Assembly (NCBI GenBank): GCA_947585115.1
Contig: CANPWW010000019.1
Coordinates: forward strand, 1 to 36,674
Length of the DNA: 36,674 bases
DNA from: an uncultured Monoglobus sp.
GTDB lineage: Bacteria; Bacillota; Clostridia; Monoglobales; Monoglobaceae
Reading direction: 5' to 3'
Shown here: piece by piece, positions 20,531 to 29,063 of the stretch
Layout of the letters: the number at the start of each line of letters is the position of its first letter
How positions within the stretch are numbered: position 1 is the stretch's first letter
Notes under the pieces: generated by a model
What the model was told of the DNA's origin: nothing
Databases searched by the model: none
Seen by the model: the letters and a program-made list of their open reading frames with translations, nothing else
Made by a program: the position numbers and the translations under genes

Positions 20531-21655
20531 TTACGCGAATTTTTCGATTATCGCCTTGACTATGCGCTCGGAGGCGTGGCCGTCGCCGTACGGGTTGACG
20601 GCTCTCGCCATCTTGGCGTACTCTCCGCTGTCGGTCAGCAGCTCCTTTGTCATGGCGTAGATATTGTCCTCGTTGACTCCGGCGATCTTGACCGTTCCGG
20701 CCTCAACCGCCTCGGGGCGCTCAGTCTCGTTGCGCAGGACCAGCACGGGCTTGCCGAGAGACGGCGCCTCCTCCTGAAGGCCGCCCGAGTCTGTCAGCAC
20801 AAGATAGCCGCGCCTTATGGAGTTGTGCAGCTCGTCGGCGCTCACCGGGTCTATGAGGCTTATCCTGTCGTGGCCGCCCAGAATTTCAAACACCGTCTCG
20901 CGGACGGCGGGGTTAAGGTGCACCGGATATACAACCTGCACATCCTCAAACTCGTTGACTATCCTGAGCACCGCGCGGCAAATGTTTCTGAGCGGCTCGC
21001 CCAGATTCTCGCGTCTGTGGGCGGTCATAACGATCACGCGGCTGCCGTCCCAGTCAACAGACTTTAATCCCTCGTCCGAGAAAACATAATCGTCTCTGAC
21101 CGTGGTTTTGAGCGCGTCGATAACCGTGTTGCCGGTGATGTAAATATTATCGGGGTTCGTATTCTCGCTCAGCAGATTGCGGCGGTTGCGCTCGGTGGGC
21201 GCGAAGTGCATATCCGCGATAACGCCCGTTATCCTGCGGTTTATTTCCTCCGGGAACGGGAAGTATTTGTCGTAGGTCCTGAGCCCCGCCTCAACATGGC
21301 CTACCGCTATCTGATTGTAGTACGCGGCCAGACTTCCGGCGAAGGTCGTCGAGGTGTCGCCGTGGACAAGCACGATGTCGGGCTTTACCTCTTTCATTAC
21401 CTCGTCGAGCCCCTCGAGGGCGCGGGTCGCTATCCCCACAAGGGTCTGGCGGTCGTGCATTATGTTTAAGTCATAGTCGGGCTTTATTTTGAAAATGTCA
21501 AGCACCTGATCCAGCATCTCGCGGTGCTGGGCGGTGACGCAGACTATCGACTCTATTTTATCATCGTTTTTTTCAAGCTCCTTGACAAGCGGGGCCATTT
21601 TTATCGCCTCGGGTCTTGTGCCGAAAATTGTCATAACTTTAATTCTTTTGCTCAT
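20531..21655 (-). CDS. wecB: UDP-N-acetylglucosamine 2-epimerase (non-hydrolysing)
   Basis: Converts UDP-GlcNAc to UDP-ManNAc for wall teichoic acid linkage units or surface polysaccharides; called MnaA in Gram-positives. The 374-aa protein is of usual size and has FGTRPEAIKMAPL, HVEAGLRT, APTERNRRNLLSE, TAHRRENLG and the C-terminal DSGGLQEEAPSLGKPVLVLRNETERPE, all family landmarks. Of two close ATGs I chose 21655, 6 nt after GGAGG; the one at 21661 lies against the SD. It overlaps the end of the preceding transferase gene by 17 nt, so the two are translated together and probably act in one pathway. Confidence 0.95.
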   Translation of the reverse strand: MSKRIKVMTIFGTRPEAIKMAPLVKELEKNDDKIESIVCVTAQHREMLDQVLDIFKIKPDYDLNIMHDRQTLVGIATRALEGLDEVMKEVKPDIVLVHGDTSTTFAGSLAAYYNQIAVGHVEAGLRTYDKYFPFPEEINRRITGVIADMHFAPTERNRRNLLSENTNPDNIYITGNTVIDALKTTVRDDYVFSDEGLKSVDWDGSRVIVMTAHRRENLGEPLRNICRAVLRIVNEFEDVQVVYPVHLNPAVRETVFEILGGHDRISLIDPVSADELHNSIRRGYLVLTDSGGLQEEAPSLGKPVLVLRNETERPEAVEAGTVKIAGVNEDNIYAMTKELLTDSGEYAKMARAVNPYGDGHASERIVKAIIEKFA

Positions 21656-22748
21656 GATCATCCTCCGTAAGCTGTTCGTCAGCGTTATAGTTCACATATT
21701 CGCCCGGGTCGCGAAGCTCGCCCATGACCTTTATCGAAACCAGGATTATAAGCAGAACCGAACATATCAGTATAAGTCCTCTGGTGTAGCCCTTGATCGA
21801 GATAACAACGGCCGTCATGCACAGCACCGCTGTCAGCGTGTACAGAATCGCAACGACGCGCCTCTGGGAAAAGCCCATGTCCAGCAGACGGTGATGCAGG
21901 TGGCCGCGGTCGGGCTGCATCGGCGATTTGCCTGTAAGCAGGCGGCGCAGTATGGCGAACACCGTGTCGAAAATCGGCAGACCCAATATCAATATGGGCG
22001 CCGCGAACGTGATGACCGCGGACATCTTGAGCATGCCCTGGACCGAGATACACGCCAGTATGAAGCCCAGGAACAGCGCTCCGGTGTCGCCCATGAATAT
22101 CTTTGCCGGGTTGAAGTTATAGGGCAGGAAACCGAATCCGGCTCCCGCCACCGCGGCGGTGATGATCGCGACGTTCAGGTTCTCGCTGATAAGCGTCAGC
22201 GTCAGCAGCGCGATCGACGCGATAGACGAGACTCCAACCGCGAGACCGTCCAGACCGTCGATAAGATTGACCGCGTTGCATATGCCCACGATCCAGAATA
22301 TGGTGACGGCGCATGAGACCCAGTAGTCCATTACTATATAGGGCGCGCCGAACCATTGAGTGAACGGATTGGCGAAATGCTCGATCCGCACGCCGCTGTA
22401 CACCACAACGGCCGCCGCCAGTATCTGGCACAGCAGCTTGACGATCGCCTTCATATCGGTTATGTCGTCAATGATTCCCGTGGTGACGACGATAACGCAG
22501 CCGACTAAAATTCCCATGACCTCTTTGTCGATCGTGGCGAAACAGATAACGCTGACGACAAAGCCGTAGAATATGGCAAGCCCGCCCATCAGCGGAGTGG
22601 GCTTTTTATGTACGCGCCTCTTGTCCTTGGGCACGTCTATCGCGCCCACCTTGTGCGCCAGCGATATGACCATCGGCGTCGCCGAAAACGAGATCAGAAA
22701 CGCCACGGCAAGCGCCAGCAGCACAAAAATATCATTACTGAAAATCAT
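21639..22748 (-). CDS. tagO: Undecaprenyl-phosphate GlcNAc-1-phosphate transferase, MraY/WecA/TagO family
   Basis: A 369-aa polytopic membrane enzyme (about 10-11 segments) that loads GlcNAc-1-phosphate onto undecaprenyl phosphate, the first step of teichoic acid or other glycopolymers. Family motifs are HKKPTPLMGG, DDITDMKAIVKLL (the DD pair), NAVNLIDGLDGLA, FMGDTGALFLGF and the cytoplasmic loop HLHHRLLDMGFSQRR. The NLIDGLDG and HLHHR forms fit WecA/TagO better than MraY. The start at 22748 has AGGAG at 8 nt; this SD belongs to the edge of the tandem element at 22762. With the epimerase after it the pair makes a glycopolymer module. The C-terminal tail is charged and cytosolic. Confidence 0.9.
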   Translation of the reverse strand: MIFSNDIFVLLALAVAFLISFSATPMVISLAHKVGAIDVPKDKRRVHKKPTPLMGGLAIFYGFVVSVICFATIDKEVMGILVGCVIVVTTGIIDDITDMKAIVKLLCQILAAAVVVYSGVRIEHFANPFTQWFGAPYIVMDYWVSCAVTIFWIVGICNAVNLIDGLDGLAVGVSSIASIALLTLTLISENLNVAIITAAVAGAGFGFLPYNFNPAKIFMGDTGALFLGFILACISVQGMLKMSAVITFAAPILILGLPIFDTVFAILRRLLTGKSPMQPDRGHLHHRLLDMGFSQRRVVAILYTLTAVLCMTAVVISIKGYTRGLILICSVLLIILVSIKVMGELRDPGEYVNYNADEQLTEDDHEQKN

Positions 22749-22761
22749 TGACTTTGCTCCT

Positions 22762-22783
22762 AACGTAGTGATTAGTGATTAGT
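22762..22783. repeat. GATTAG tandem element (copy 3, before tagO)
   Basis: AACGTAGTGATTAGTGATTAGT, the shortest of the three copies. Read leftward, it ends CTACGTT and merges with AGGAG, the SD of the transferase gene. Confidence 0.68.
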
Positions 22784-22790
22784 CCCCCCC

Positions 22791-22873
22791 AGCGGGCGGC
22801 AGATTGCCGCCCCTACAACCGCAATACGTACGAATTGCATCAAATCCGTAGGGGCGGATATTATCCGCCCGCT
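22791..22873. repeat. 83-nt inverted-repeat element, MITE-like
   Basis: Outer arms AGCGGGCGG / CCGCCCGCT and inner arms CCGCCCCTAC / GTAGGGGCGG enclose a near-palindromic centre (GCAATACGTACGAATTGC, 22821-22838). The whole can fold as one long hairpin. It sits between trpS and tagO. Similar GTAGGGGCGG units are frequent in gut Clostridia (from memory). Confidence 0.7.
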
Positions 22874-22911
22874 TTGCCTCCCAATAAAGGAGGAAGCGCC
22901 TAACAGGCGTT

Positions 22912-23916
22912 TTACGGCTCGATAAAGCCTACTTTGCGGTAGACTTTGGCGAGGGTTTTGTTCGCCACGCGCGACGCGCGCTCCGCGCCGCTCTTATATA
23001 CCTGCTTTAAATAATCCTTGTTTTTCATCAGATCGGCGTATTTTTCCTGTATCGGGCGCAGCGTCTCAACGACCGCCTCGGCCACCGACTTCTTGAAGTC
23101 GCCGTAGCCTCTGCCATCAAACTCCGCCTCGATCTCGTCAAAGGATTTTCCGGTGCACGCACCGTAGATAGACATAAGGTTCACGATACCCTCTTTGCCC
23201 TCGCCGCGTTTTACCTCGCTGCCCGAATCGGTGACGGCGCGCTTTATCTTGTTGGCCGCGCGGTCAAGCGGATCAAGCAGCAGGATATATCCGTTCTCGT
23301 TGGTGTCGGATTTGGACATCTTCTGGGCCGGATCCTGAAGGCTCATGATCCTGGCACCCACCTTGGGGTTATACGCCGCGGGTATCTTGAAGGTCTCGCT
23401 GTAGGCGTTGTTAAAGCGGTTCGCCAGGTCGCGCGTCAGCTCAAGGTGCTGGTTCTGGTCGTTGCCGACCGGCACCAGATCGGCTTGATACAGCAGGATA
23501 TCCGCCGCCATCAGCGACGGGTACGTGAACAGGCCCGCGTTGAGGTTCGAGGCGTGCTTTTTCGCCTTGTCCTTGTACTGGGTCATACGCGACAGCTCGC
23601 CCATGTAGGTGTTGCAGATCAGCACCCACGCCAGCATCGAGTGGGCCGGCACGTGGGACTGGAAGAATATCGGGCTCCTCTCGGGATCGAGACCGCAGGC
23701 CATAAACAGCGCCAGTAGGTCCATGGCGTTCTTGCGGAAGTCCTTGGGGGTCTGGCGCACGGTGATGGTGTGCATGTCGGCCAGCATGAAAAACGCCTCG
23801 TACTCGTCGCCGCGTGACAGCTCCACCCAGTTGCGCAGCGCGCCCAGATAGTTGCCCAGAGTCAGCGCGCCCGAGGGCTGTATGCCGCTCAGTATACGCT
23901 TTTTGGTGTCGCTCAT
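22912..23916 (-). CDS. trpS: Tryptophanyl-tRNA synthetase
   Basis: A class I aminoacyl-tRNA synthetase, 334 aa, the usual bacterial size. It shows the HIGH-equivalent SGALTLGNYLGAL near the start, the ATP and Trp pocket region (MADMHTITVRQ), VGNDQNQHLELTRDLANRFN, and KMSKS at about 202. The ATG at 23916 overlaps the TGA of the aminotransferase (TGATG). A GTG one codon earlier has slightly better spacing to GGAGG, so the start is certain only to one codon. No T-box leader is present, because the gene is read from within the long operon. Confidence 0.95.
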   Translation of the reverse strand: MSDTKKRILSGIQPSGALTLGNYLGALRNWVELSRGDEYEAFFMLADMHTITVRQTPKDFRKNAMDLLALFMACGLDPERSPIFFQSHVPAHSMLAWVLICNTYMGELSRMTQYKDKAKKHASNLNAGLFTYPSLMAADILLYQADLVPVGNDQNQHLELTRDLANRFNNAYSETFKIPAAYNPKVGARIMSLQDPAQKMSKSDTNENGYILLLDPLDRAANKIKRAVTDSGSEVKRGEGKEGIVNLMSIYGACTGKSFDEIEAEFDGRGYGDFKKSVAEAVVETLRPIQEKYADLMKNKDYLKQVYKSGAERASRVANKTLAKVYRKVGFIEP

Positions 23917-25118
23917 CACTCGCCTACCTCCTCTTTCAGCAGGTCGCCCAAAATCTTTATTCCCTTTTCTATCTGCTCAAACGACGCGGTGGAGTAGTTC
24001 ATTCTGAACGTGCTGTACTTTGCCGTGTCGTCTATCATCGTTGTGGAGCCGGGCACGAACGCCACGCCGCGCTCGACCGCCTTCGCCATTATCTCTTTTG
24101 TGTCGTAGCCCTCGGGCATCTCGCAGAACAGGAAAATTCCGCCCTGGGGCGTGGTGTGCGTCACCGAGGCCGGGAAGTATTTGTCCATGCACTCGCACAT
24201 GAAGCGGCACTTCTCGCCGTATACCATGCGCAGACGGGCGATATGCTCGTCGATAGAGTTGTTCTTTATGTACTCATAGGCCGTCATCTGCGAGAACACA
24301 TTGGTGTGCACGTCCTGCACCTGCTTGCAGATTATCATGCGCTCCATCAGGTCCTTGTGGCAGGAAACGAATCCCAGTCTGAGACCGGGAGAAAGTATCT
24401 TCGAAAACGAGCCCAGATACACAACTCTGCCGTTTGTGTCCATCGACTTCATTGTTCTGACGTCCTCGCCGTCGAATCTCAGCTCGCCGTAGGGGTTGTC
24501 CTCAAATATGATAAAGTCATATTTATTCGCAAGCTCCAAAAGCTTTTTGCGGTTCTCGAGCGACATCGTGATGCCCGACGGGTTCTGGAACGTGGCGATC
24601 GTGTATATCACTTTGATATTCGGGTGCGCCTTGCACAGCTCCTCCAGCTCCTCCATGTCGATGCCGTCGCTCTTGACGGTCACGCCGTACAGCTCCGCGT
24701 TATACGAGCGGAAGCTGTTGAGGCCGCCGATAAAGCTCGGCAGCTCGCACACAACGCCGTCTCCGGGGTTTAAAAGCGACTTTGCCGCAAGGTCAATTCC
24801 CTGCTGACCGCCGCTGACGATTATCGTCTCGTTAAAATCGTCCTCTTTGATTATGCCCTGAGACGCGAGGCGGTTCTTTACCCAGTCACGGAGAGGCGTG
24901 TAGCCCTCGGTGACGCCGTACTGAAGAGCCACCTTGCCTTGGTTTATAAGCACGTCGCTCGCCGCCTTCGCCAGCTGCTCGCAGGGGAACAGCTCGGGGT
25001 CGGGCGCGCCTCCCGCAAACGAGATTATGCCGGGCTTGTCGAGAAGCTTGAATATTTCACGGATGGCCGAAGCCTCCAGATGTTTAACTTTATCGGAAAA
25101 TTTTGTTTGAATGTCCAT
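23916..25118 (-). CDS. PLP-dependent aminotransferase, class I/II (MocR/LysN-like catalytic type)
   Basis: A 400-aa fold-type I aminotransferase without an N-terminal GntR domain. The PLP lysine is in LGSFSKILSPGLRLGFV (about K238); VSGGQQGIDL and FEDNPYGELRF form the cofactor site. The start IISFAGGAPDPELFP is typical of the 2-aminoadipate, kynurenine and aromatic aminotransferase group. The amino donor is uncertain; an aromatic or branched substrate would fit the nearby arylpyruvate oxidoreductase, but the genes are in different transcripts. SD GAGGT at about 7 nt. Its stop overlaps trpS. Confidence 0.88.
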   Translation of the reverse strand: MDIQTKFSDKVKHLEASAIREIFKLLDKPGIISFAGGAPDPELFPCEQLAKAASDVLINQGKVALQYGVTEGYTPLRDWVKNRLASQGIIKEDDFNETIIVSGGQQGIDLAAKSLLNPGDGVVCELPSFIGGLNSFRSYNAELYGVTVKSDGIDMEELEELCKAHPNIKVIYTIATFQNPSGITMSLENRKKLLELANKYDFIIFEDNPYGELRFDGEDVRTMKSMDTNGRVVYLGSFSKILSPGLRLGFVSCHKDLMERMIICKQVQDVHTNVFSQMTAYEYIKNNSIDEHIARLRMVYGEKCRFMCECMDKYFPASVTHTTPQGGIFLFCEMPEGYDTKEIMAKAVERGVAFVPGSTTMIDDTAKYSTFRMNYSTASFEQIEKGIKILGDLLKEEVGE

Positions 25119-25135
25119 TTATTTACCTCGCAATA

Positions 25136-25600
25136 CTATAATACTATATATCCTTTTTCTTTTTTGATCTCGTCCGAGGGCTCCTCGGCCGCTTCCTCAT
25201 CCTCGGCCTCCGGTTCCTCGCTGTCCGGCGCGAAGTCCTCCGCCTCGGCGTCCTCGGGTTCTTCCTCTTTCGCCTGCTCCTCGGCGGCCGAGCCGTCGTA
25301 GGAAACGATCTTGTGGTTTGAGCAGTACAGCTTTTTGATTATCATTCTGGCCGCCACAATGCCGCCCGCGATCGCGCCTATAATACCCGCTATTATCATA
25401 ATGAGCTTTATGCTGCCGCCGACTGCCGCGCACAGCCTATCCCAAAGCGACGGGTTCCTGCGGCGCATGTATTCTTTCTTCTTGGCGCCGTACCAGTCTT
25501 TTACGCTGTCTCCGGCATCCGAGAAAAACTCGCCCGTTTTCTTGATATACGGCGAGGCGAACCTTGCCGCGTCATCGGCGTATTCTCTGAAACATCTCAT
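25136..25600 (-). CDS. Single-pass membrane protein with acidic tail, unknown
   Basis: I do not recognise this 154-aa protein. Residues 1-60 are polar and rich in aromatic and charged residues (FREYADDAARFASPYIKKTGEFF), 62-87 form one membrane segment (GGSIKLIMIIAGIIGAIAGGIV), and 105-145 are almost only Glu, Asp, Ala and Pro. The tail ends in basic KKEKGYIVL. SD GGAGG at 7 nt. It lies between hpt and the aminotransferase in the long operon. A structural or scaffold role is possible; nothing indicates an enzyme. Confidence 0.78.
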   Translation of the reverse strand: MRCFREYADDAARFASPYIKKTGEFFSDAGDSVKDWYGAKKKEYMRRRNPSLWDRLCAAVGGSIKLIMIIAGIIGAIAGGIVAARMIIKKLYCSNHKIVSYDGSAAEEQAKEEEPEDAEAEDFAPDSEEPEAEDEEAAEEPSDEIKKEKGYIVL

Positions 25601-25643
25601 ATCAATTCCTCCGTTTATATAAAAATTAAATTATTTATCTGTT

Positions 25644-26186
25644 TCAATCGTCGTCGCCCGGCTCGATCACCGCCACATACGGCAGGTGGCGGAATTTTTC
25701 CGCGTAGTCCAGACCGTAGCCCACAATGAACTCGTCGGGTATTTTGACGCCTATGTAATCCGCCTCAAAATCGGCCGCGCGCCTGTCGGGCTTGTCGAAC
25801 AGTCCGCAGAACCTTAGGCTTTTCGGGTTTTTCCCTTTTAGATATTCCCGCATCTTAAAAAGCGTCCTGCCCGTGTCGATTATGTCCTCCACCACCAGCA
25901 CGTCGCTGTTCTCAATCTCCGAGGTGAGGCCGCTTATATCCACATTGCCGCGGCTCACGCCGCCCATACCGTAGCTTGAGGCGCGTATGTACTCGAGCCG
26001 AAGATCGGGAACATCAAGCTTTCGCGCCAAATCCGAAGTGAAAACCGCGGCGCCCTTTAGCACGCACAGCAGCGTCAGTCTGTCGATCCCATCGCGTTTT
26101 ATGTCACTGTTTATTTTGTCCGCCACGTCCGAAACTATCCGTTTGAGCTCGTCCTCGCCGAACATAATTTTTTTGATCCTGCACAT
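25644..26186 (-). CDS. hpt: Hypoxanthine phosphoribosyltransferase
   Basis: Purine salvage: converts hypoxanthine or guanine and PRPP to IMP or GMP. The 180-aa protein has LKGAAVFTSDL, the PRPP motif VLVVEDIIDTGRTL (96-109) and DFEADYIGVKIPDEFIVGYGLDYAEKFRHLPYV near the C-terminus, all standard. SD GAGG at 7 nt from the ATG at 26186. It follows tilS by 2 nt. The tilS-hpt pair is conserved in Firmicutes; ftsH, which usually follows, is absent here. Confidence 0.95.
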   Translation of the reverse strand: MCRIKKIMFGEDELKRIVSDVADKINSDIKRDGIDRLTLLCVLKGAAVFTSDLARKLDVPDLRLEYIRASSYGMGGVSRGNVDISGLTSEIENSDVLVVEDIIDTGRTLFKMREYLKGKNPKSLRFCGLFDKPDRRAADFEADYIGVKIPDEFIVGYGLDYAEKFRHLPYVAVIEPGDDD

Positions 26187-26188
26187 AT

Positions 26189-27655
26189 TTATTCCTCATA
26201 GTGTACAACAAGATAATTTTTTGTGTGCTTGTCGGGTTTGTATATCTCGCTGACGCGGACGCCCAAAACGGCGATGATCTCGTCGCCGAAGCACAGCACC
26301 GGGACCGCCGCTCTGTTCTCGCGGCGTATTTTGCGGTCGATAAACAGGCTTTTGAGCTTTTTGGTCTTTCCGTTTTTGTAGACCGCGATCCTGTCGCCGG
26401 CTATCCTGCTGCGCAGCTTGAAACGGGCGGTCTTTATGCTCTCGTCGTCAAGGCCCAGCTTGTCGGCGTCAAGCAGTATATCGCCGCTCATTCCGCCGAG
26501 CGCGTCTTTGCCTATCAGCGTTATCGAGATCTCGGCGCCTGTTTTTTCTATATTATACAGCTTATCGGCTCCGACTTCAACACAAAATTCAATATTGTTA
26601 CAAGAATTTAATGATTTCGCATTGTTTTTGTCGTTGTCCGCCGCCCAGAACTCCAGCCAGCCGTATCTCTCGCTGACCCGAAGCCCGCCGGGCAGCTCGG
26701 CCCCGGAGCTTTCGCCGTCTATTATCTTATGCACGGCCTCGATATGCTTTCGCTCGGGCTTGTAATCCTCGCCCATGGCGTCCTTGGCGCACAGCATGAT
26801 GAGCCGCGAGACTATGCTCTTTTGCGCCACGGTCCTGAGGCTCTCGATATGCAGCGCCTTTATTCCGCTGTTTTTGAGCGGCGGTCTCAGACGGGCGTAA
26901 AGCCTCTCGGCATAGCCCTCCATGAAATCCGCGTCCTCGGCGGCCGAGTCGGCCAGATTGCACAGGGCGCTTACAACGCTCGGATTGAACTCCTTTTCGA
27001 TAATTGGAATCAGGTTCAGTCTGATGTTGTTTCTGGTGTAGCGCGCGTCCGAATTTGTGCTGTCGGTTATAAACTCAAGCCCCGCCGCCCCGCAGTATTC
27101 CTCGATCTCGGCTCGGGTCACGTCGAGCAGCGGCCGTATCACGCCGTCGTCACGCTTGTATCTTATGCCGCGGAGACCCGAGAGGCCCGTGCCGCGGATA
27201 ATCCTCATCAGCACCGTCTCAGCGCGGTCGTTTTTGTTGTGGGCGGTGGCAACAGCCTTTATGTCGCGCTCGCTCATCAGGCGGGCAAAAAAGTCATATC
27301 TGGCAAGCCTGCCCGCCTCCTCCTCCGTGAGGCCGTCTTTTTCCGCAAGTTTCGGAACGTCGCGTTTCTCGGTGTACAAAGCGACGCCCAGGCTTTCGCA
27401 CAGCTGCTCGCAGAATTTCATATCGCGCTCCGCCTCTTCGCCCCTTATCATGTGGTTCAGATGCGCGGCGCAGACCGTGAACTTTTTTGTCTTTGAGAGC
27501 CTGAGCAAAGCGTCCAGCAGACACACCGAATCAGCGCCCCCCGAGAGGGCGACTGCGACCTCGGCGCCGCTTGGGAGCATGGGATACTCGTCCATAGCCG
27601 ACGACACCTTGCCGAGCACGGTATTTATAATATCGGTGTTTTTTTCATCAATCAC
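26189..27655 (-). CDS. tilS: tRNA(Ile)-lysidine synthase
   Basis: Modifies C34 of tRNA-Ile(CAU) to lysidine with ATP and lysine. The 488-aa protein has the PP-loop VALSGGADSVCLL (35-47), AHLNHMIRGEEAERD, THYNKNDRAET-like AHNKNDRAETVLMRI, and the C-terminal TilS domains (DRIAVYKNGKTKKLKSLFID). The start is GTG at 27655 with GGAG at 8 nt; its first bases overlap the dnaB stop by 8 nt, and no in-frame ATG is near. The length is normal for Firmicutes. Confidence 0.94.
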   Translation of the reverse strand: MIDEKNTDIINTVLGKVSSAMDEYPMLPSGAEVAVALSGGADSVCLLDALLRLSKTKKFTVCAAHLNHMIRGEEAERDMKFCEQLCESLGVALYTEKRDVPKLAEKDGLTEEEAGRLARYDFFARLMSERDIKAVATAHNKNDRAETVLMRIIRGTGLSGLRGIRYKRDDGVIRPLLDVTRAEIEEYCGAAGLEFITDSTNSDARYTRNNIRLNLIPIIEKEFNPSVVSALCNLADSAAEDADFMEGYAERLYARLRPPLKNSGIKALHIESLRTVAQKSIVSRLIMLCAKDAMGEDYKPERKHIEAVHKIIDGESSGAELPGGLRVSERYGWLEFWAADNDKNNAKSLNSCNNIEFCVEVGADKLYNIEKTGAEISITLIGKDALGGMSGDILLDADKLGLDDESIKTARFKLRSRIAGDRIAVYKNGKTKKLKSLFIDRKIRRENRAAVPVLCFGDEIIAVLGVRVSEIYKPDKHTKNYLVVHYEE

Positions 27656-29024
27656 GCCTACCGCTCCAGTTCGTAAATTTCACGTATTCTCCCAGCCAGG
27701 CCAGATACTCGTAACCCACCTCGCCGTTTCTGTGTTTCTCGAATTTTATCTTGGTCTTGTTCGGCTCCTCGCAGTCCTCTTTGTAGTATCCCTCTCTGTA
27801 GAGGAAAACAACGATGTCGGCGTCCTGCTCTATCGAGCCCGACTCGCGGAGGTCGCTCAAAACAGGCTCCTTGCTATCTCTTTTCTCAACCGCGCGGTTG
27901 AGCTGAGACAGGGCGATAACGGGTATTTCAAGGTCGTTCGCCATGACCTTGAGCATTCTCGAGATGTCCGAGACCTCCTGCTGACGGCTGGCGTTTCTGA
28001 GGCCCGATGTCATCAGCTGCAAATAGTCGATAACCACCAGATCAAGACCCTTTTCCATTTTCAGCTTGCGGCACTTTGCCGCGATCTCGGCCGCTGTTAT
28101 GGCCGAGTTGTCATCTATATAAATTTTCGTGCCGGCCAGCGCCGAAAGCGCCTCGCCCAGCCTCGGCCAGTCGTCGTCTTTTATGTCGCCGCGCTTGATT
28201 CGCTCGGAACTGACTTTCGCCTCGCCTGCAAGCATACGGTTCGCTATCTGTATGCCGGGCATCTCGAGGCTGAATATAGCCACGGTGGCGCCCGATTTTA
28301 TGGCGGCATTCTGGGCTATATTGAGACCGAGAGCCGATTTGCCCATTCCGGGGCGGCCCGCGATCAGGATAAGCTCGGCGGGATGCAGGCCCGCTGTTCT
28401 GCGGTCGAGATCGGCGAAACCTGTCGTGAGGCCGGTGATCTCTTCGTTCGCGTCAGCCAGCTGCTCTATCTTGTCTATACTGTCGTTTAGATAAGTGGAA
28501 ATATGCGAAAGGCCGCTGTTATTCTTGTCATGGGTGATGTCGATTATCCCCTGCTCGGCCACCGCCAGCATATCTTTAAATTCTCCCTCGCCCGAATAGC
28601 ACCTCGAGGCGGTTTTCTCGCACAGGTCGATCAGTCTGCGGATGCTCGCCTTCTCGCTGACGATCCCGGCGTAGTGCCGCACGCTTGAGGGGTCGGTAGA
28701 GGGCACCAGATCAAGGAGGTGCACGATAAACTGCATTCCTCCAATCTGGTCAAGTATTCCCTTTTTGCCCAGCTCATCCTTTATTGTGACAAAGTCGATC
28801 CCCTTGCCCAGGTTGAACATCTCAAGCAGCGCGTCGTAAAGACGGCGATGGCGGTCGATATAAAAATCATTGGCCGAGACGATCCCCATGACCTCGGGGA
28901 TCAGATCGCGGCTGCACATCATCGCGCCCAGAACGGCCTGCTCGGCCTCGTCGCTGAACGGCATGACCCTGAGATTGATCTCGTCGGTGAGTTCGGGCTC
29001 AAGATTCTCGTTTTCGTATTCCAT
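27648..29024 (-). CDS. dnaB: Replicative DNA helicase DnaB
   Basis: The hexameric fork helicase (DnaC in Bacillus), 458 aa. It has an N-terminal primase-interacting domain (PFSDEAEQAVLGAMM), a linker helix, and the RecA-like domain with Walker A AGRPGMGKS (about 219-227), VVIDYLQLM and SQLNRAVEKR. I chose the ATG at 29024, with GGAG 11 nt upstream, because the GTG at 29054 lacks an SD. It stands between rplI and tilS; the order yybS-gdpP-rplI-dnaB is widely conserved in Firmicutes. Confidence 0.95.
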   Translation of the reverse strand: MEYENENLEPELTDEINLRVMPFSDEAEQAVLGAMMCSRDLIPEVMGIVSANDFYIDRHRRLYDALLEMFNLGKGIDFVTIKDELGKKGILDQIGGMQFIVHLLDLVPSTDPSSVRHYAGIVSEKASIRRLIDLCEKTASRCYSGEGEFKDMLAVAEQGIIDITHDKNNSGLSHISTYLNDSIDKIEQLADANEEITGLTTGFADLDRRTAGLHPAELILIAGRPGMGKSALGLNIAQNAAIKSGATVAIFSLEMPGIQIANRMLAGEAKVSSERIKRGDIKDDDWPRLGEALSALAGTKIYIDDNSAITAAEIAAKCRKLKMEKGLDLVVIDYLQLMTSGLRNASRQQEVSDISRMLKVMANDLEIPVIALSQLNRAVEKRDSKEPVLSDLRESGSIEQDADIVVFLYREGYYKEDCEEPNKTKIKFEKHRNGEVGYEYLAWLGEYVKFTNWSGRRD

Positions 29025-29063
29025 ACTGAATTCCACTCCGATAAATTTTTTCACGCGCAGTAA

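Noticed and set aside
22749-22911. T-box leader or other riboswitch near trpS
   Set aside because: This spacer is downstream of trpS, and upstream trpS overlaps the aminotransferase gene; no T-box sequence is present. The folded sequence is an inverted-repeat element.
23814-24773. A 319-codon plus-strand open frame
   Set aside because: Shadow of the trpS and aminotransferase genes, without SD or domain.
27057-28490. A 477-codon open frame on the plus strand
   Set aside because: It lies wholly antisense to tilS and dnaB, has no SD, and its translation has no recognisable domain; long antisense frames are expected in GC-rich genes with this codon use.
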